The notes below the pieces were generated by a model, which had not been told where the DNA came from, searched no databases, and saw only the letters and a list, made by a program, of their open reading frames with translations. Made by a program: the position numbers and the translations under genes. Shown here in pieces: positions 32,111-40,876 of a stretch of 45,649 bases of DNA (its first letter is position 1; every line of letters starts with the position of its first letter). Origin of the DNA: Candidatus Wirthbacteria bacterium (GTDB lineage: Bacteria > Patescibacteriota > CG2-30-54-11); contig CAISZI010000031.1 of NCBI GenBank assembly GCA_903889905.1, forward strand, positions 1 to 45,649, in the 5' to 3' direction.

Positions 32111-32733
32111 ATCTTCCATACAGCGGCGGCAATTTCCACTAGTTCCCCCTCATCATGGCTCACGTACACCGTCGTCATACCAAACTTAGTCAGCCACTGC
32201 TTTAAGTCTCTAATCAACCCAGATTTCATCTCCGCATCGAGTGAGCTCATCGGCTCGTCCAAAAGGAGAACCCGTGGTCCCGGCGCCAAACAGCGTGCCA
32301 ACGCCACCCGTTGCTTTTGGCCATGCGAAAGCTCGCTGATTTTTTTGCGGTCATAACCGGCCAAATCCATTATCGCCAGCAGTTCGCCAACCACGCGCGT
32401 GATCTCTGCTTTGAGTTTGTGCTGTACTTCCAAGCCAAAGGCAATATTTTGCCAGACGTTCATGTGCGGCCAAAGCGCGAAGCCCTGAAACATCAGCCCA
32501 ACGCCGCGCTGCTGCGGAGGCAATTTCGTCACATCTTCCCCATCAATTAAAATGGTTCCCCCATCTACCACTTCCAATCCTGCCAGGCACCGGAGCAGCG
32601 TCGTTTTACCACAGCCCGATTGCCCCACAATTCCCAGTATTTTACCTTTGTCGACACTCAGACTGACATCCTGAAGCAGCACCGGAAAGTCGACAAACCC
32701 TTTTGATAAATGACGCACCTCAAGGTAAGCCAT
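32107..32733 (-). CDS. ABC transporter ATP-binding protein, thiamine/iron type
   Basis: A 208-residue ATPase. Walker A is GQSGCGKTTLLR (about 38-49), the signature LSHGQKQR (about 135; LSGGQ variant), Walker B RVLLLDEP, D-loop SSLD and H-loop VYVSHDE. It is short, ending right after the H-loop region, as in ThiQ, and lacks the regulatory C-terminal domain of FbpC/PotA. It is last in an operon with a two-domain permease and a binding protein governed by a TPP riboswitch, so it powers import of thiamine, a thiamine phosphate or a precursor. The gene is one base from the permease stop codon. Confidence 0.88.
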   Translation of the reverse strand: MAYLEVRHLSKGFVDFPVLLQDVSLSVDKGKILGIVGQSGCGKTTLLRCLAGLEVVDGGTILIDGEDVTKLPPQQRGVGLMFQGFALWPHMNVWQNIAFGLEVQHKLKAEITRVVGELLAIMDLAGYDRKKISELSHGQKQRVALARCLAPGPRVLLLDEPMSSLDAEMKSGLIRDLKQWLTKFGMTTVYVSHDEGELVEIAAAVWKI

Positions 32734-32734
32734 C

Positions 32735-34363
32735 TCAAAACTCCTTATTTTGTAACCATTGCATCAGTCCCACGCCAATCAGACAAAGCACCATGAGCAA
32801 GCTGCCCATGGCCAGCGCCCGGCCAAAGTTGAGACTCCCGGGACGACCCAAAAACTGACTCATCAGCAGAGGCATCGTGGTGTTTTCAGCACGCGTCAAC
32901 ATCACGGTTGCTCCAAACTCCCCCAGCGAAATCAAGCTGGCAAAAATCAACGCCGAGAGCAACACCCTCTTCATGAGCGGCAACCAAATTTTACCAAAAA
33001 TCCATACCGGCCCGGCACCCAACGTCGCCGCCACCTCACCCAGTTGTGGGGCTAATTTGCTCATGGCGGGCAACAGCGACCCCAGCACGATACCCATACT
33101 GAGCAAACTGTGGACCAGCACCAACAACGCTTTTGTTCCCAACAACGACCGGAACAGGGGTGACACCAACATGCCGAGTCCAAGTGTCACAGCCGAAATC
33201 CCCAGTGGTGCCAGTAATAGATAGGGCAAAAGTCGCACCAGACCACTTTGCCGTCGCCGCTCCACCAAGACAAAAATCAGCACCAGACCAGCCGCTGCGA
33301 CAATGCCAACCGTGCCCATTGCCACCAGCAAAGAATTTTCCAGCGCCGCAAGTGGCGAGACCAGCAGATTGGCAGAACTGGAGGAAAACAACGCGATGTA
33401 ATAATGCAAACTGACCTGTTTGCCGACCAGCAAAGAACGAAACAGTAACACCAGCAACGGCAACAATACCGCACCAAAACTGACCAGAAGTGACAACCGA
33501 TACAACCACTTGTGCAGCGCAGCGACCACGCTGAGCTGACGTTTGACGTGCGTCACCGCGGTCGCCACCACGTGTCGGGTCAGCCATCCGTAGAGAACGG
33601 CAAACGCGCCCAGCACCAGTAACTGCAACAACGACAACGCTGCGGCCTGGTCCAGTCGCAAGTAATTAAACGTCTGCCGGTATATTTCCACTTCGATCGA
33701 GCTGAATTTGATCCCGCCCAGCAGCAGCACCACACCAAACGAGGTACAACAATAGACGAACACCAGCAGCGCCGCCGCGCCCAATGCTGGCAGCAGTAGT
33801 GGCCAGACAAGACGCCCAAAAAAGGTCAATGGATTTGCGCCGGCAACTCTGGCAGCGTCCAGATACGCTTCATCCAAATTGGCCCAAAACGGAGCCGTCA
33901 GCCGTATCACAATGCTGACATTATAAAAAACATGTGCTGCCACGATCGGCCACCAACTCACCCCCACCGTAGCATCGCCAAAAATCATCCGCGCCAGCAG
34001 CGCCACCACCACCGTCGGCAACACAAACGGCACCATCAGCAGGGTTTGATAAATCGCTTTACCCCGAAAATCATACCGCCCCACTATCATCCCAAGCCAG
34101 CCACCCAACACCACACAAATTGCCGTGCAAAGCAGCGCCTGCCCGACCGTAAAACCAATGACTTTGCCAAAATGTGGTGATCGGATAACATCCACAAACG
34201 ATCTGACGCTCAAAACCCTGCTCCAGATTGCCCCCACAGGTACCACCCAAGCCGCGGTAAAAACCACGACCATCCCAATCAGCAGTACTCGCCCTATATC
34301 TATTCTTTCCCGCCTCCCCTTAAGGTAAGGGGAGGTTGGAGGGGGTATGTATCCCTCACTCAC
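32735..34363 (-). CDS. Thiamine-type ABC permease with two fused transmembrane domains
   Basis: About 542 residues with some 12 membrane helices. It holds two copies of the EAA-type loop for contact with the ATPase: DEAYLDAARVAGANPLTFFG and LGEVAATLGAGPVWIFGKIW. This ThiP/FbpB-like single-chain arrangement suits the single ATPase and binding protein of the operon. The start is uncertain; a GTG at 34363 overlaps the stop of the binding-protein gene and fits translational coupling, while the frame remains open to 34456. If GTG is right, the N-terminal ~16 residues (SEGYIPPPTSPYLKGRR) are encoded by a REP-like repeat that sits in the frame. Confidence 0.85.
   Translation of the reverse strand: MSEGYIPPPTSPYLKGRRERIDIGRVLLIGMVVVFTAAWVVPVGAIWSRVLSVRSFVDVIRSPHFGKVIGFTVGQALLCTAICVVLGGWLGMIVGRYDFRGKAIYQTLLMVPFVLPTVVVALLARMIFGDATVGVSWWPIVAAHVFYNVSIVIRLTAPFWANLDEAYLDAARVAGANPLTFFGRLVWPLLLPALGAAALLVFVYCCTSFGVVLLLGGIKFSSIEVEIYRQTFNYLRLDQAAALSLLQLLVLGAFAVLYGWLTRHVVATAVTHVKRQLSVVAALHKWLYRLSLLVSFGAVLLPLLVLLFRSLLVGKQVSLHYYIALFSSSSANLLVSPLAALENSLLVAMGTVGIVAAAGLVLIFVLVERRRQSGLVRLLPYLLLAPLGISAVTLGLGMLVSPLFRSLLGTKALLVLVHSLLSMGIVLGSLLPAMSKLAPQLGEVAATLGAGPVWIFGKIWLPLMKRVLLSALIFASLISLGEFGATVMLTRAENTTMPLLMSQFLGRPGSLNFGRALAMGSLLMVLCLIGVGLMQWLQNKEF
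34306..34350. repeat. REP-like palindrome, copy 1
   Basis: CCTCCCCTTAAGGTAAGGGG is the core of a hairpin followed by AGGTTGGAGGGGGTA. Related units lie at 38027-38118. Here it lies within the first codons of the permease gene. Confidence 0.6.
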
Positions 34364-35432
34364 CGCTAATCTTCTGCCACTCATCCAACCACCCTTGCCG
34401 CTTCTGCCCAATCGTGTCCTCATCCAGACTCTGCACATTTCTGACTTCAGTGGCAAACTTCGTCAACACATCCGGCAATTTCGCCTCGTTATTGGCAGGG
34501 TATACCCACATTTTGAGCGGAATGTCTTCCTGATATTTGACCGAAGTCATGAAGTCCACCCATTTCTGGGCCAGGTCCGGCACTTTGGATCCCTTGAGAA
34601 TTCCCACATACTCAACCTGACGAAAACAGCTGCCCGGTATATCCAAAACCGCTACGCCTGGGCTGGTTTTACCTTCGCTAAAGTAAACATCTGATGCCGG
34701 ATCGGAATTGTAACTCACCACCAACGGACGACTGCCACTGCCGCCACCGGCAGTAAATTCTGTGTTATAAGCGGTACTCCACCCATCAACAACCTTGGTA
34801 CCATTCACGAGCAGTTTGTGCCAATACTCCGCATCGTTGTTTTCTCCCAAATACCCAATCGTGGCAGCAAAAAAAGCCATTCCAGGTGATGAAGTGGAGG
34901 GATTTTCCACCACCAGCAGATTTTTGTAAGCAGGCTGTGTCAAATCTGAAATAGTCGCTGGAAGCGCAACCTTATGCTGCTCAAACCAGGTTTTGTCATA
35001 AACCAGGCAGACATTGCCATAGTCCACTGGTGTCACCAAACCGCGGGAGGCAGCTGCAGGCATCAGCTCCGACTTAATTGCACCGGCATTGGTGCTGATG
35101 TATGTCGAAAAGATGCCCGCTTGCGTGGCCCTCGTCAGGTAAGTATTGTCCACGCCGTAAAGCACATCGGCGATCGGATTGGACTTGTCCAGAATGGCCG
35201 TATTCACCACTACGCCAGCATCGGCTAATTTATTGAACTCGACTTTTGCATTGTTCGCCTGCTCAAATTCCGCAACCAGCGCTTTGTCCACATCAAAACT
35301 GTCATGCGTGAGCACCCGCAACGTGCGCGTCCCGGCCGCAACCGGGGCTTTGGAATGACCACTACCAATCACACACCCGCTAACCGCAAAGATCAAACTC
35401 AAGACCATGCCACCCAAAGCTATTTTCTTCAT
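34356..35432 (-). CDS. Thiamine-type substrate-binding lipoprotein
   Basis: A 358-residue periplasmic/external binding protein. The signal peptide ends in a lipobox (VSGC near residue 19). The mature part resembles ThiB/iron-binding type 2 proteins: LRVLTHDSFDVDKALVAEFE, VLYGVDNTYLTRATQAGIF, TPVDYGNVCLVYDKTWFE and a C-terminal MWVYPANNEA. GGAGG with spacing 5 selects ATG 35432. A TPP riboswitch and terminator lie in the leader, so substrate is thiamine or a close derivative. It overlaps the permease start. Confidence 0.9.
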   Translation of the reverse strand: MKKIALGGMVLSLIFAVSGCVIGSGHSKAPVAAGTRTLRVLTHDSFDVDKALVAEFEQANNAKVEFNKLADAGVVVNTAILDKSNPIADVLYGVDNTYLTRATQAGIFSTYISTNAGAIKSELMPAAASRGLVTPVDYGNVCLVYDKTWFEQHKVALPATISDLTQPAYKNLLVVENPSTSSPGMAFFAATIGYLGENNDAEYWHKLLVNGTKVVDGWSTAYNTEFTAGGGSGSRPLVVSYNSDPASDVYFSEGKTSPGVAVLDIPGSCFRQVEYVGILKGSKVPDLAQKWVDFMTSVKYQEDIPLKMWVYPANNEAKLPDVLTKFATEVRNVQSLDEDTIGQKRQGWLDEWQKISGE

Positions 35433-35442
35433 TTTTCCCTCC

Positions 35443-35471
35443 ATAAAAAAAACCATCCTCAAGGGATGGTT
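35443..35471 (-). terminator. Riboswitch-controlled terminator before the binding-protein gene
   Basis: AACCATCC and GGATGGTT pair around CTTGA and are followed by eight T just before the gene's GGAGG. The upstream AGGGATG of the aptamer 3' strand can pair with CATCCCT of this hairpin, giving a competing antiterminator. Confidence 0.85.
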
Positions 35472-35484
35472 CAACATGACAATT

Positions 35485-35580
35485 GTTTCATCCCTGCGTC
35501 GGCATTACCCGTACCAGGTACAATGGGTCTTCCGGCATCATCCGGAACTCTCAGCCCGCTTTGGCGAGCTCCCCACTTTA
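35485..35580 (-). promoter_or_regulatory. TPP riboswitch (THI element)
   Basis: Reading leftward the leader contains GGGGAGC, then GGCTGAGAG, GACCCATTGTACCTGGTACG, GGGTAATGCC and GCAGGGATG. These are the conserved blocks of the thiamine pyrophosphate aptamer (CUGAGA, ACCUG, UAAUGCC, AGGGA). When TPP binds, the AGGGATG segment is held in the aptamer and the downstream terminator forms, so the thiamine transporter is switched off. Confidence 0.95.
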
Positions 35581-35586
35581 ATTATT

Positions 35587-36201
35587 TTAAGATACGGTCG
35601 CAGTGTAACCAATCCTATCCGTACTGTCAAAAGTCAAGACACGGTCAGGTGTCACCAGGGCATCCAGCCGAATATCATGCGCTTCGGTTGGTAACTGGTC
35701 CAGCACCTGAAACAAATAGGCCACTCCTACTTTGTAAGCATTACAACCTTCACAATTTAAATAGCGGTCATAATAGCCCTTGCCCCAGCCCAAGCGGTTA
35801 CCACGCGTATCAAACGCCACGCCCGGCAAGACCACCAAATCCAGTTCGCTGGCCGGAATTTCAGGGCAGTTTGCCTTGGGTTCCATGATGCCCAGCGTCC
35901 CCATCACAAAATCATCTTTGAGGTTTTGAATGGCAAACATTTTCATCTCAGATGCCGAAATCACTTTTGGCGCAACCAAACGTTTCCCTTGGGTCCACAG
36001 CAATCTAAACAGCGGTTCAATATCGGGTTCTTTGTGAATCGGGCGGAACAAAGCAATGGTTTTGGCCTGGCGAACCTGTTCCAATGACGCCAATTTGACA
36101 CAAATCGCCTCACTCCACTTGACCCTCAGTTGTGGCAACAGTTTGTCGCGCAAGTCCCGGGCGATCTGCCGGGTGTGGGCTTTGAATTGCTTGGTCTCCA
36201 T
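35587..36201 (-). CDS. 5-formyltetrahydrofolate cyclo-ligase
   Basis: About 204 residues, the family's usual length. It converts 5-formyl-THF to 5,10-methenyl-THF with ATP. Visible signatures are IALFRPIHKEPD (about 49-60), VAPKVIS, the DLVVLPGVAFDTRGNRLGWG segment (substrate and ATP loop) and KGYYDRYL. I start at METKQFKAH; upstream residues in the frame are A/T-rich and not conserved-looking. It lies upstream of the riboswitch on the same strand and close to the folD and formate-THF ligase genes, giving a one-carbon cluster. Confidence 0.9.
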   Translation of the reverse strand: METKQFKAHTRQIARDLRDKLLPQLRVKWSEAICVKLASLEQVRQAKTIALFRPIHKEPDIEPLFRLLWTQGKRLVAPKVISASEMKMFAIQNLKDDFVMGTLGIMEPKANCPEIPASELDLVVLPGVAFDTRGNRLGWGKGYYDRYLNCEGCNAYKVGVAYLFQVLDQLPTEAHDIRLDALVTPDRVLTFDSTDRIGYTATVS

Positions 36202-36341
36202 TGCGATTTCCAATATGGATGGCAAGGTTATTGTGCTACGAACCATTGGCAGAAACAAGAGTTTGTTAAATACTTTACAAATAATTAAAATTAATATAGA
36301 CTTCGTATGAGTTAAAATAATCAAATGCTCAAGGAATTAAG

Positions 36342-37073
36342 ATGAATGAAGAAATACCAAAATCTACCGACGGTGTGTTTCAATCAACTCATGCCGAAGT
36401 TGCCATTGAACAAATCCAGGATCATGAACGGTTTGCAGATGTAGATGCCGCATTCAAGGAGCTTCCCGCTCCAGCCATGCTAAGTATTCTGGACGACTTT
36501 ATGGCGTCATTAGGTGAAAACCGGTCACGACCGATGGAGTCTGCAGGTATTATGTTTCAAGCTAAACGCGATATGTATTTATTGGTGAGAGGGTATACTG
36601 AGAAACAAATTCAAAATCCAAAACTAATCAAACATGTCGAAACCTTATTCAGGGCTATGGTCGCCTCTCATATGCGCGAGGCGCTGAGTGATGACGTTAC
36701 TCCGGCATTTGAATCCTTATTTCGCGAATTGGCCCGTGAGGAAAGGATAGCACTTGAACACTGTTTTTTACACTTTGATCTGTCCAATAAACATAACGCT
36801 GAATTATCCGCTAAGGCTGCTTTAACAAACAAAGCAACTGACACTGCCCCACCTCAGTCTGCGGAGGTTCCAACTGCGCAACCCAACGAGACAACCCCAA
36901 CGATCGCGGAACCGCCATATGACCAGGCCGCGGTCAATCACTATTTAACTTTGAGAACACAACTGCTTGAACGAGCGCAACTGGATCCACAGAAAGTCGC
37001 CTATCAAAATGCGTTTGATAACGCCGTAAAAGCAAGTGGTAATGCTTTCGTACGAGGAGAATACACTGGCTAG
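36342..37073 (+). CDS. Hypothetical protein, 243 residues
   Basis: I do not recognise it. Residues ~1-160 are predicted helical (DVDAAFKELPAPAMLSILDD, SLFRELAREERIALEHCFLH). A disordered Pro/Thr-rich linker follows (about 163-198) and then a helical tail (HYLTLRTQLLERAQLDPQKV). No signal peptide or membrane helix. It is alone on the plus strand between divergent and convergent metabolic genes and has its own bidirectional terminator. Confidence 0.65.
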   Translation: MNEEIPKSTDGVFQSTHAEVAIEQIQDHERFADVDAAFKELPAPAMLSILDDFMASLGENRSRPMESAGIMFQAKRDMYLLVRGYTEKQIQNPKLIKHVETLFRAMVASHMREALSDDVTPAFESLFRELAREERIALEHCFLHFDLSNKHNAELSAKAALTNKATDTAPPQSAEVPTAQPNETTPTIAEPPYDQAAVNHYLTLRTQLLERAQLDPQKVAYQNAFDNAVKASGNAFVRGEYTG

Positions 37074-37100
37074 TTTCGATAATTATTCCGCCCACCACAA

Positions 37101-37133
37101 AAACCCGCCATCCAAAATTGATGGTGGGTTTTT
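37101..37133. terminator. Bidirectional terminator between the orphan gene and folD
   Basis: AACCCGCCATC and GATGGTGGGTT form an 11-bp stem with loop CAAAATT. It is preceded by an A-run and followed by a T-run, so it can stop both converging transcripts. Confidence 0.85.
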
Positions 37134-37148
37134 GTATGAATCCAAGAT

Positions 37149-37997
37149 TCAATTCTGATTCTTCATCGCAATCAGCGTATTCTCCAGCAGACACGCGATT
37201 GTCATCGGCCCTGTGCCACCTGGCATGGGCGTGATCCAGCTGGCAACATTTTTGACATTGTCAAAGTCCACGTCGCCGACCGTTTTGCCATCCACTTTGG
37301 AGACACCCACATCCAGCACAATCGCGCCCGGTTTGACCATGTCGGCGGTGACCATGTGCGCTTTACCGGCAGCGGCGACCAGTATGTCAGCCTGCAGGCA
37401 TACTTCTTTTAAATTTTTAGTCTCGCGGTGGCAGATCGTGACCGTGGCATCAGCGTAAAGCAACAAAAGTGCAACCGGCTTGCCCACGAGGTTACTGCGA
37501 CCAATGATCACGGCATGCTTGCCTTTGATAGGTATACCCGTGTGTTCGATCAGTTTCAGACAACCCCGCGGAGTACACGGGCTAAGTATCCCTTCTGGCA
37601 TACCCCGACGGTGATTAAGCAACGCGCCACTATTCATCGGGTGAAAGCCGTCCACATCCTTGCGCGAATCAATCGCATTGAGCACGGTTTGTTCGTCGAT
37701 CTGTTGGGGTACAGGAAGCTGCACCAGAATACCGTGGATTTTGGCGTCTTGGTTGAGTTCGTCAATCACAGCAAGCAGCGTAGACTGCGTGGAGTCCTCT
37801 GGCAAAACTATTTTGCGCGAGTAAAACCCTACCTCGGCGCAGGCTTTTTCCTTGGAATTCACATAGAGTTCTGACGCCGGGTCATTACCAACTCGCACAA
37901 CAGCCAGGCCAGGTTTGACTGTCCAGTCGCGGATTTCATCGGCAATGCTTTGTTTGAGTGCCTTGGATATTTGTCTGCCGTCGAGGATCTGGGACAT
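37149..37997 (-). CDS. folD: Methylenetetrahydrofolate dehydrogenase/methenyltetrahydrofolate cyclohydrolase
   Basis: A 282-residue FolD interconverting 5,10-methylene-, methenyl- and 10-formyl-THF with NADP. The catalytic region is VNSKEKACAEVGF (about 45-57), followed by GILVQLPVPQQIDEQTVLNA and the nucleotide-binding VIIGRSNLVGKPVALLLLYA (about 158-177) and PGGTGPMTIACLLENT. Start is supported by AGGAA six bases upstream. With the ligase just upstream and SHMT nearby it completes the cycle feeding 10-formyl-THF. Confidence 0.96.
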   Translation of the reverse strand: MSQILDGRQISKALKQSIADEIRDWTVKPGLAVVRVGNDPASELYVNSKEKACAEVGFYSRKIVLPEDSTQSTLLAVIDELNQDAKIHGILVQLPVPQQIDEQTVLNAIDSRKDVDGFHPMNSGALLNHRRGMPEGILSPCTPRGCLKLIEHTGIPIKGKHAVIIGRSNLVGKPVALLLLYADATVTICHRETKNLKEVCLQADILVAAAGKAHMVTADMVKPGAIVLDVGVSKVDGKTVGDVDFDNVKNVASWITPMPGGTGPMTIACLLENTLIAMKNQN

Positions 37998-38026
37998 GGG
38001 AATTCCTATGATTAAGACGAAGAGTA

Positions 38027-38118
38027 ACCCCTCCTAACCTCCCCTTACTCTAAGGGGAGGAACTTGAGATCATCTCCTCCCCCTTCCCTTAAGGTAAGGG
38101 AAGGCTGGGATGGGTTAT
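38027..38118. repeat. Inverted pair of REP-like palindromes
   Basis: Two related units face each other: AACCTCCCCTTACTCTAAGG (near 38038) with a following GGAGG, and CCTTCCCTTA-AGG-TAAGGGAAGG (near 38087). The outer sequences are also complementary (TAACCCCTCC versus GGATGGGTTA). The unit matches the one at 34306-34350. It fills the gap between formate-THF ligase and folD. Confidence 0.65.
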
Positions 38119-38124
38119 GATTCC

Positions 38125-39774
38125 TCAAAACAAACCCCCAATTTTCCCTTCATTATCCACATCCATATTGTTGGCCGCCGGTTCTTTGGGCAGTCCGGGC
38201 ATGGTCATGATGTCACCGGTAAGCGCCACAAAAAAGCCAGCACCGGCACTGAGACGAACTTCTTTGACAGTCAAGGTAAAACCACGCGGCCGCGCCAAAA
38301 GAACGGAATTATCGGAAAAAGAATACTGGGTTTTGGCAATGCAGACCGGCATATGTTCGTAACCCCACTCCCGAAATTTCTTGATCGACTTCTGCGCTTT
38401 GTCGGCAAAAATGACGTCCACAGCGCCGTAATAATCCATGGCGATTTTGCGGATGATGTCTTCGGTGCTGAGTCTGGTGTCATAAAGAGGATGAAAATCG
38501 GCTGGTTTGGCTGTGACTTCAAGCAGTTTCTGGGCAATTTCCATCCCGCCTTCGCCGCCTTTGGCCCACACTTCGTTTTTGAACACATCCACGCCAAACC
38601 TGGCACAATAGTCGCGGACAAAAGTGAATTCGGCTGCGTGGTCGGCATCATCCGTATTGAGCTCAAGATTGAGAGCGACAACGACGGGTAGCCCAAATTT
38701 CTGTAAATTTTCAATGTGGCCACCCACGTTCTCAATTCCAATTTTCATATCGCCACTGCCATGATGTTTGATGGCGCGCATCGTGGTAACCAAAACGGCC
38801 GCCGCGGGCTTGAGCCCACCAAAACGACATTTGATGTCGCAGAATTTTTCGGCTCCCAGATCTGCCCCAAAGCCTGCTTCGGTCACCACATAATCCGCCA
38901 GTTTAAGCGCCAGTTTGGTCGCCGACAAGCTGTTACAACCATGGGCGATATTGGCAAATGGGCCACCGTGGACAAAAACCGGTGTGTGTTCCAGAGTTTG
39001 GACGAGGTTGGGTTTGATCGCGTCTTTGAGGAGCACTGCCATCGCCCCCACAGCCTGGAGGTCAGAGGCGGTCACCGGTTTGCCGGCAAACGTGGAGGCC
39101 ACGACAATCTTGCCAAGGCGTGATTTTAAATCTTCAAGATCAGAGGAAAGGCATAAAATCGCCATCACTTCCGACGCCACCGTGATGTCAAAACCATCCT
39201 CGCGCGGCATGCCATTGGCTTTGCCACCGAGACCCACAACAATTTGACGAAGAGCGCGGTCGTTCATGTCCATACAGCGGCGCCAGGTGATGGTGCGCAC
39301 GTCGATGCCAAGGCTGTTACCCTGGTGAATATGGTTGTCGATCATGGCCGCGAGCAGATTGTTGGCCGCGGTCATGGCGTGCAGGTCTCCCGTAAAATGC
39401 AGGTTGATGTCTTCCATAGGCACGACTTGCGAATGTCCGCCACCCGCCGCGCCACCTTTCATGCCAAACACAGGACCCAGGCTCGGTTCACGCAGACAGA
39501 TCATGGATTTGACGCCCATGCACCCAAACGCTTGCCCCAGTCCAACCGTCATCGTCGTCTTGCCTTCACCGTATTTGGTCGGACTCATGGCGGTCACGAG
39601 GATCAGTTTGCCATCTGGCTTGCTCGCATAGCGTTCTTTGACACCTGTCGCAATTTTGGCTTTGTACTTGCCATACTGCTCCAAATCGTCAGCGCCCAGG
39701 CCGAGCTTGGCCGCCACGTTCCAAATAGGTTCCATCACATTTGCCTGTGCAATCTCGATGTCTGCTTTGCCCAT
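38125..39774 (-). CDS. fhs: Formate-tetrahydrofolate ligase
   Basis: 549 residues, the family's usual size. It joins formate to THF with ATP, giving 10-formyl-THF. The ATP-binding loop is [19 protein letters not shown] (about 61-79), and other family blocks are [20 protein letters not shown] and [21 protein letters not shown] start at MGKADIEIA, with GGAGG four bases upstream. It precedes folD with a REP pair between. A sigma70-type promoter lies 37 bases upstream. Confidence 0.96.
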   Translation of the reverse strand: MGKADIEIAQANVMEPIWNVAAKLGLGADDLEQYGKYKAKIATGVKERYASKPDGKLILVTAMSPTKYGEGKTTMTVGLGQAFGCMGVKSMICLREPSLGPVFGMKGGAAGGGHSQVVPMEDINLHFTGDLHAMTAANNLLAAMIDNHIHQGNSLGIDVRTITWRRCMDMNDRALRQIVVGLGGKANGMPREDGFDITVASEVMAILCLSSDLEDLKSRLGKIVVASTFAGKPVTASDLQAVGAMAVLLKDAIKPNLVQTLEHTPVFVHGGPFANIAHGCNSLSATKLALKLADYVVTEAGFGADLGAEKFCDIKCRFGGLKPAAAVLVTTMRAIKHHGSGDMKIGIENVGGHIENLQKFGLPVVVALNLELNTDDADHAAEFTFVRDYCARFGVDVFKNEVWAKGGEGGMEIAQKLLEVTAKPADFHPLYDTRLSTEDIIRKIAMDYYGAVDVIFADKAQKSIKKFREWGYEHMPVCIAKTQYSFSDNSVLLARPRGFTLTVKEVRLSAGAGFFVALTGDIMTMPGLPKEPAANNMDVDNEGKIGGLF

Positions 39775-39810
39775 GGTCCCTCCGGTTTGAAAATCAAACA
39801 AATCGCCCCA

Positions 39811-39839
39811 ATCTTAACCCAACTGCCCAGCTGCGGCAA
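39811..39839 (-). promoter_or_regulatory. Promoter of the formate-THF ligase gene
   Basis: Leftward -35 TTGCCG (39834-39839), 17-base spacer, -10 TAAGAT (39811-39816), about 37 bases before the ATG. Confidence 0.5.
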
Positions 39840-39870
39840 TGCTCCATGGCGTAATAAGGCAACAAACCAG

Positions 39871-39993
39871 CGCTGGAGGTGTCTAAGTCAACCGCAATGA
39901 CGCGGGAAAAGCACAACCAATAAAACAAAGTGTGTCAACAAGAAAGCGACACAAAACAAGCATTCATGAGGATTGACTTGGACACCTCTGGCG
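39871..39993. repeat. MITE-like 123-base segment with 21-bp terminal inverted repeats
   Basis: CGCTGGAGGTGTCTAAGTCAA (39871-39891) is inverted at 39973-39993 with two mismatches. The 81 bases between contain no gene. It lies between the one-carbon operons and may be a miniature transposable element or a long RNA hairpin. Confidence 0.5.
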
Positions 39994-40012
39994 CGCAAAC
40001 ACTACGACCAAC

Positions 40013-40876
40013 TTATGACAAATTCTCCGCCAGCAACTCAATATACTCCGGCGTTGTCCCGCAACAGCCCCCAATGATACTAAATCCCTGTTTGGCCCAA
40101 TGTTTGGCATGCTCGAGGTAAGTCTTAGGTGTGATATTCTCATGAAACTTCCACCCCAATCCATCACTCGGCTCGCCGTGGCCATTGGCATAAATACCTT
40201 TGACGCCGCTGTAGTTGGCTACCAGCTTGTCTGCCGCTGCCTGAATCACCAATGGTGGCCGGCAGTTGAGCAAAATCGCCTCAACATCGAACTGCTTGGC
40301 CAGGGCAACGGCGTCTTCAAGTCTTTCTCCACTCAAAAGATCACCCGCGGGATTGGTCACAAAACTCACCCAAACCGGAAGACCGTTTGGCTTGGCAGCT
40401 GCCAGCAGGACTTCAGTTTCGAGTAAGGTATTCATCGTTTCCAAAATGATAAAGTCCAAACCTTCACCCGCAAAATATTCCACCATCTCGCCATGTTCTT
40501 CCTCGAGCTCAGCCCGAGCTGGCACAAGGTTGGGAGAATAACAGTCTTCCACTGTGGTGATGCTGCCGCCCACCAACGCCTTTGGATTGATTTTGTTCCG
40601 CGTTTTGACAGCATGCTCAATCGCCCGTTTGGTTGATTCTTTGGCTAGTGGCCGCTTCCCAATCCGCTGCCAGGTGCGAATGTTGGTGCGAAAAGTGTTG
40701 GTGGTAATAAGATTGGCACCGGCTCGCAGGTAATCAGCATGGATTTCCTGCACCAGTTGTGGCGCCGACAAATTCGCCCCCGCCGACCAGAGCGGAAGAT
40801 TGGTCGGAAAGCCACGGCGTTGCAGCTCAGTGCCAAACGCGCCGGAGAGAATGGTGATGGGCTGATTAGATTTCAT
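40013..40876 (-). CDS. Homocysteine S-methyltransferase
   Basis: A 287-residue enzyme of the zinc-dependent homocysteine methyltransferase family, which methylates homocysteine to methionine from S-methylmethionine or SAM. It begins ILSGAFGTELQRRGFP, has GANLITTNTFRTN near 52-64, and the three zinc cysteines in LNCRPP (about 214) and GGCCGTTP (about 269-276). The Cys pair plus single Cys matches the MHT/MMUM and MetH N-domain type. It overlaps the end of the preceding methyltransferase gene by 11 bases, so they form one translational unit. Confidence 0.92.
   Translation of the reverse strand: MKSNQPITILSGAFGTELQRRGFPTNLPLWSAGANLSAPQLVQEIHADYLRAGANLITTNTFRTNIRTWQRIGKRPLAKESTKRAIEHAVKTRNKINPKALVGGSITTVEDCYSPNLVPARAELEEEHGEMVEYFAGEGLDFIILETMNTLLETEVLLAAAKPNGLPVWVSFVTNPAGDLLSGERLEDAVALAKQFDVEAILLNCRPPLVIQAAADKLVANYSGVKGIYANGHGEPSDGLGWKFHENITPKTYLEHAKHWAKQGFSIIGGCCGTTPEYIELLAENLS

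Noticed and set aside
32735-33600. Several frames on both strands inside the permease gene
   Set aside because: Shadows caused by GC-rich membrane codons; no homology or start context.
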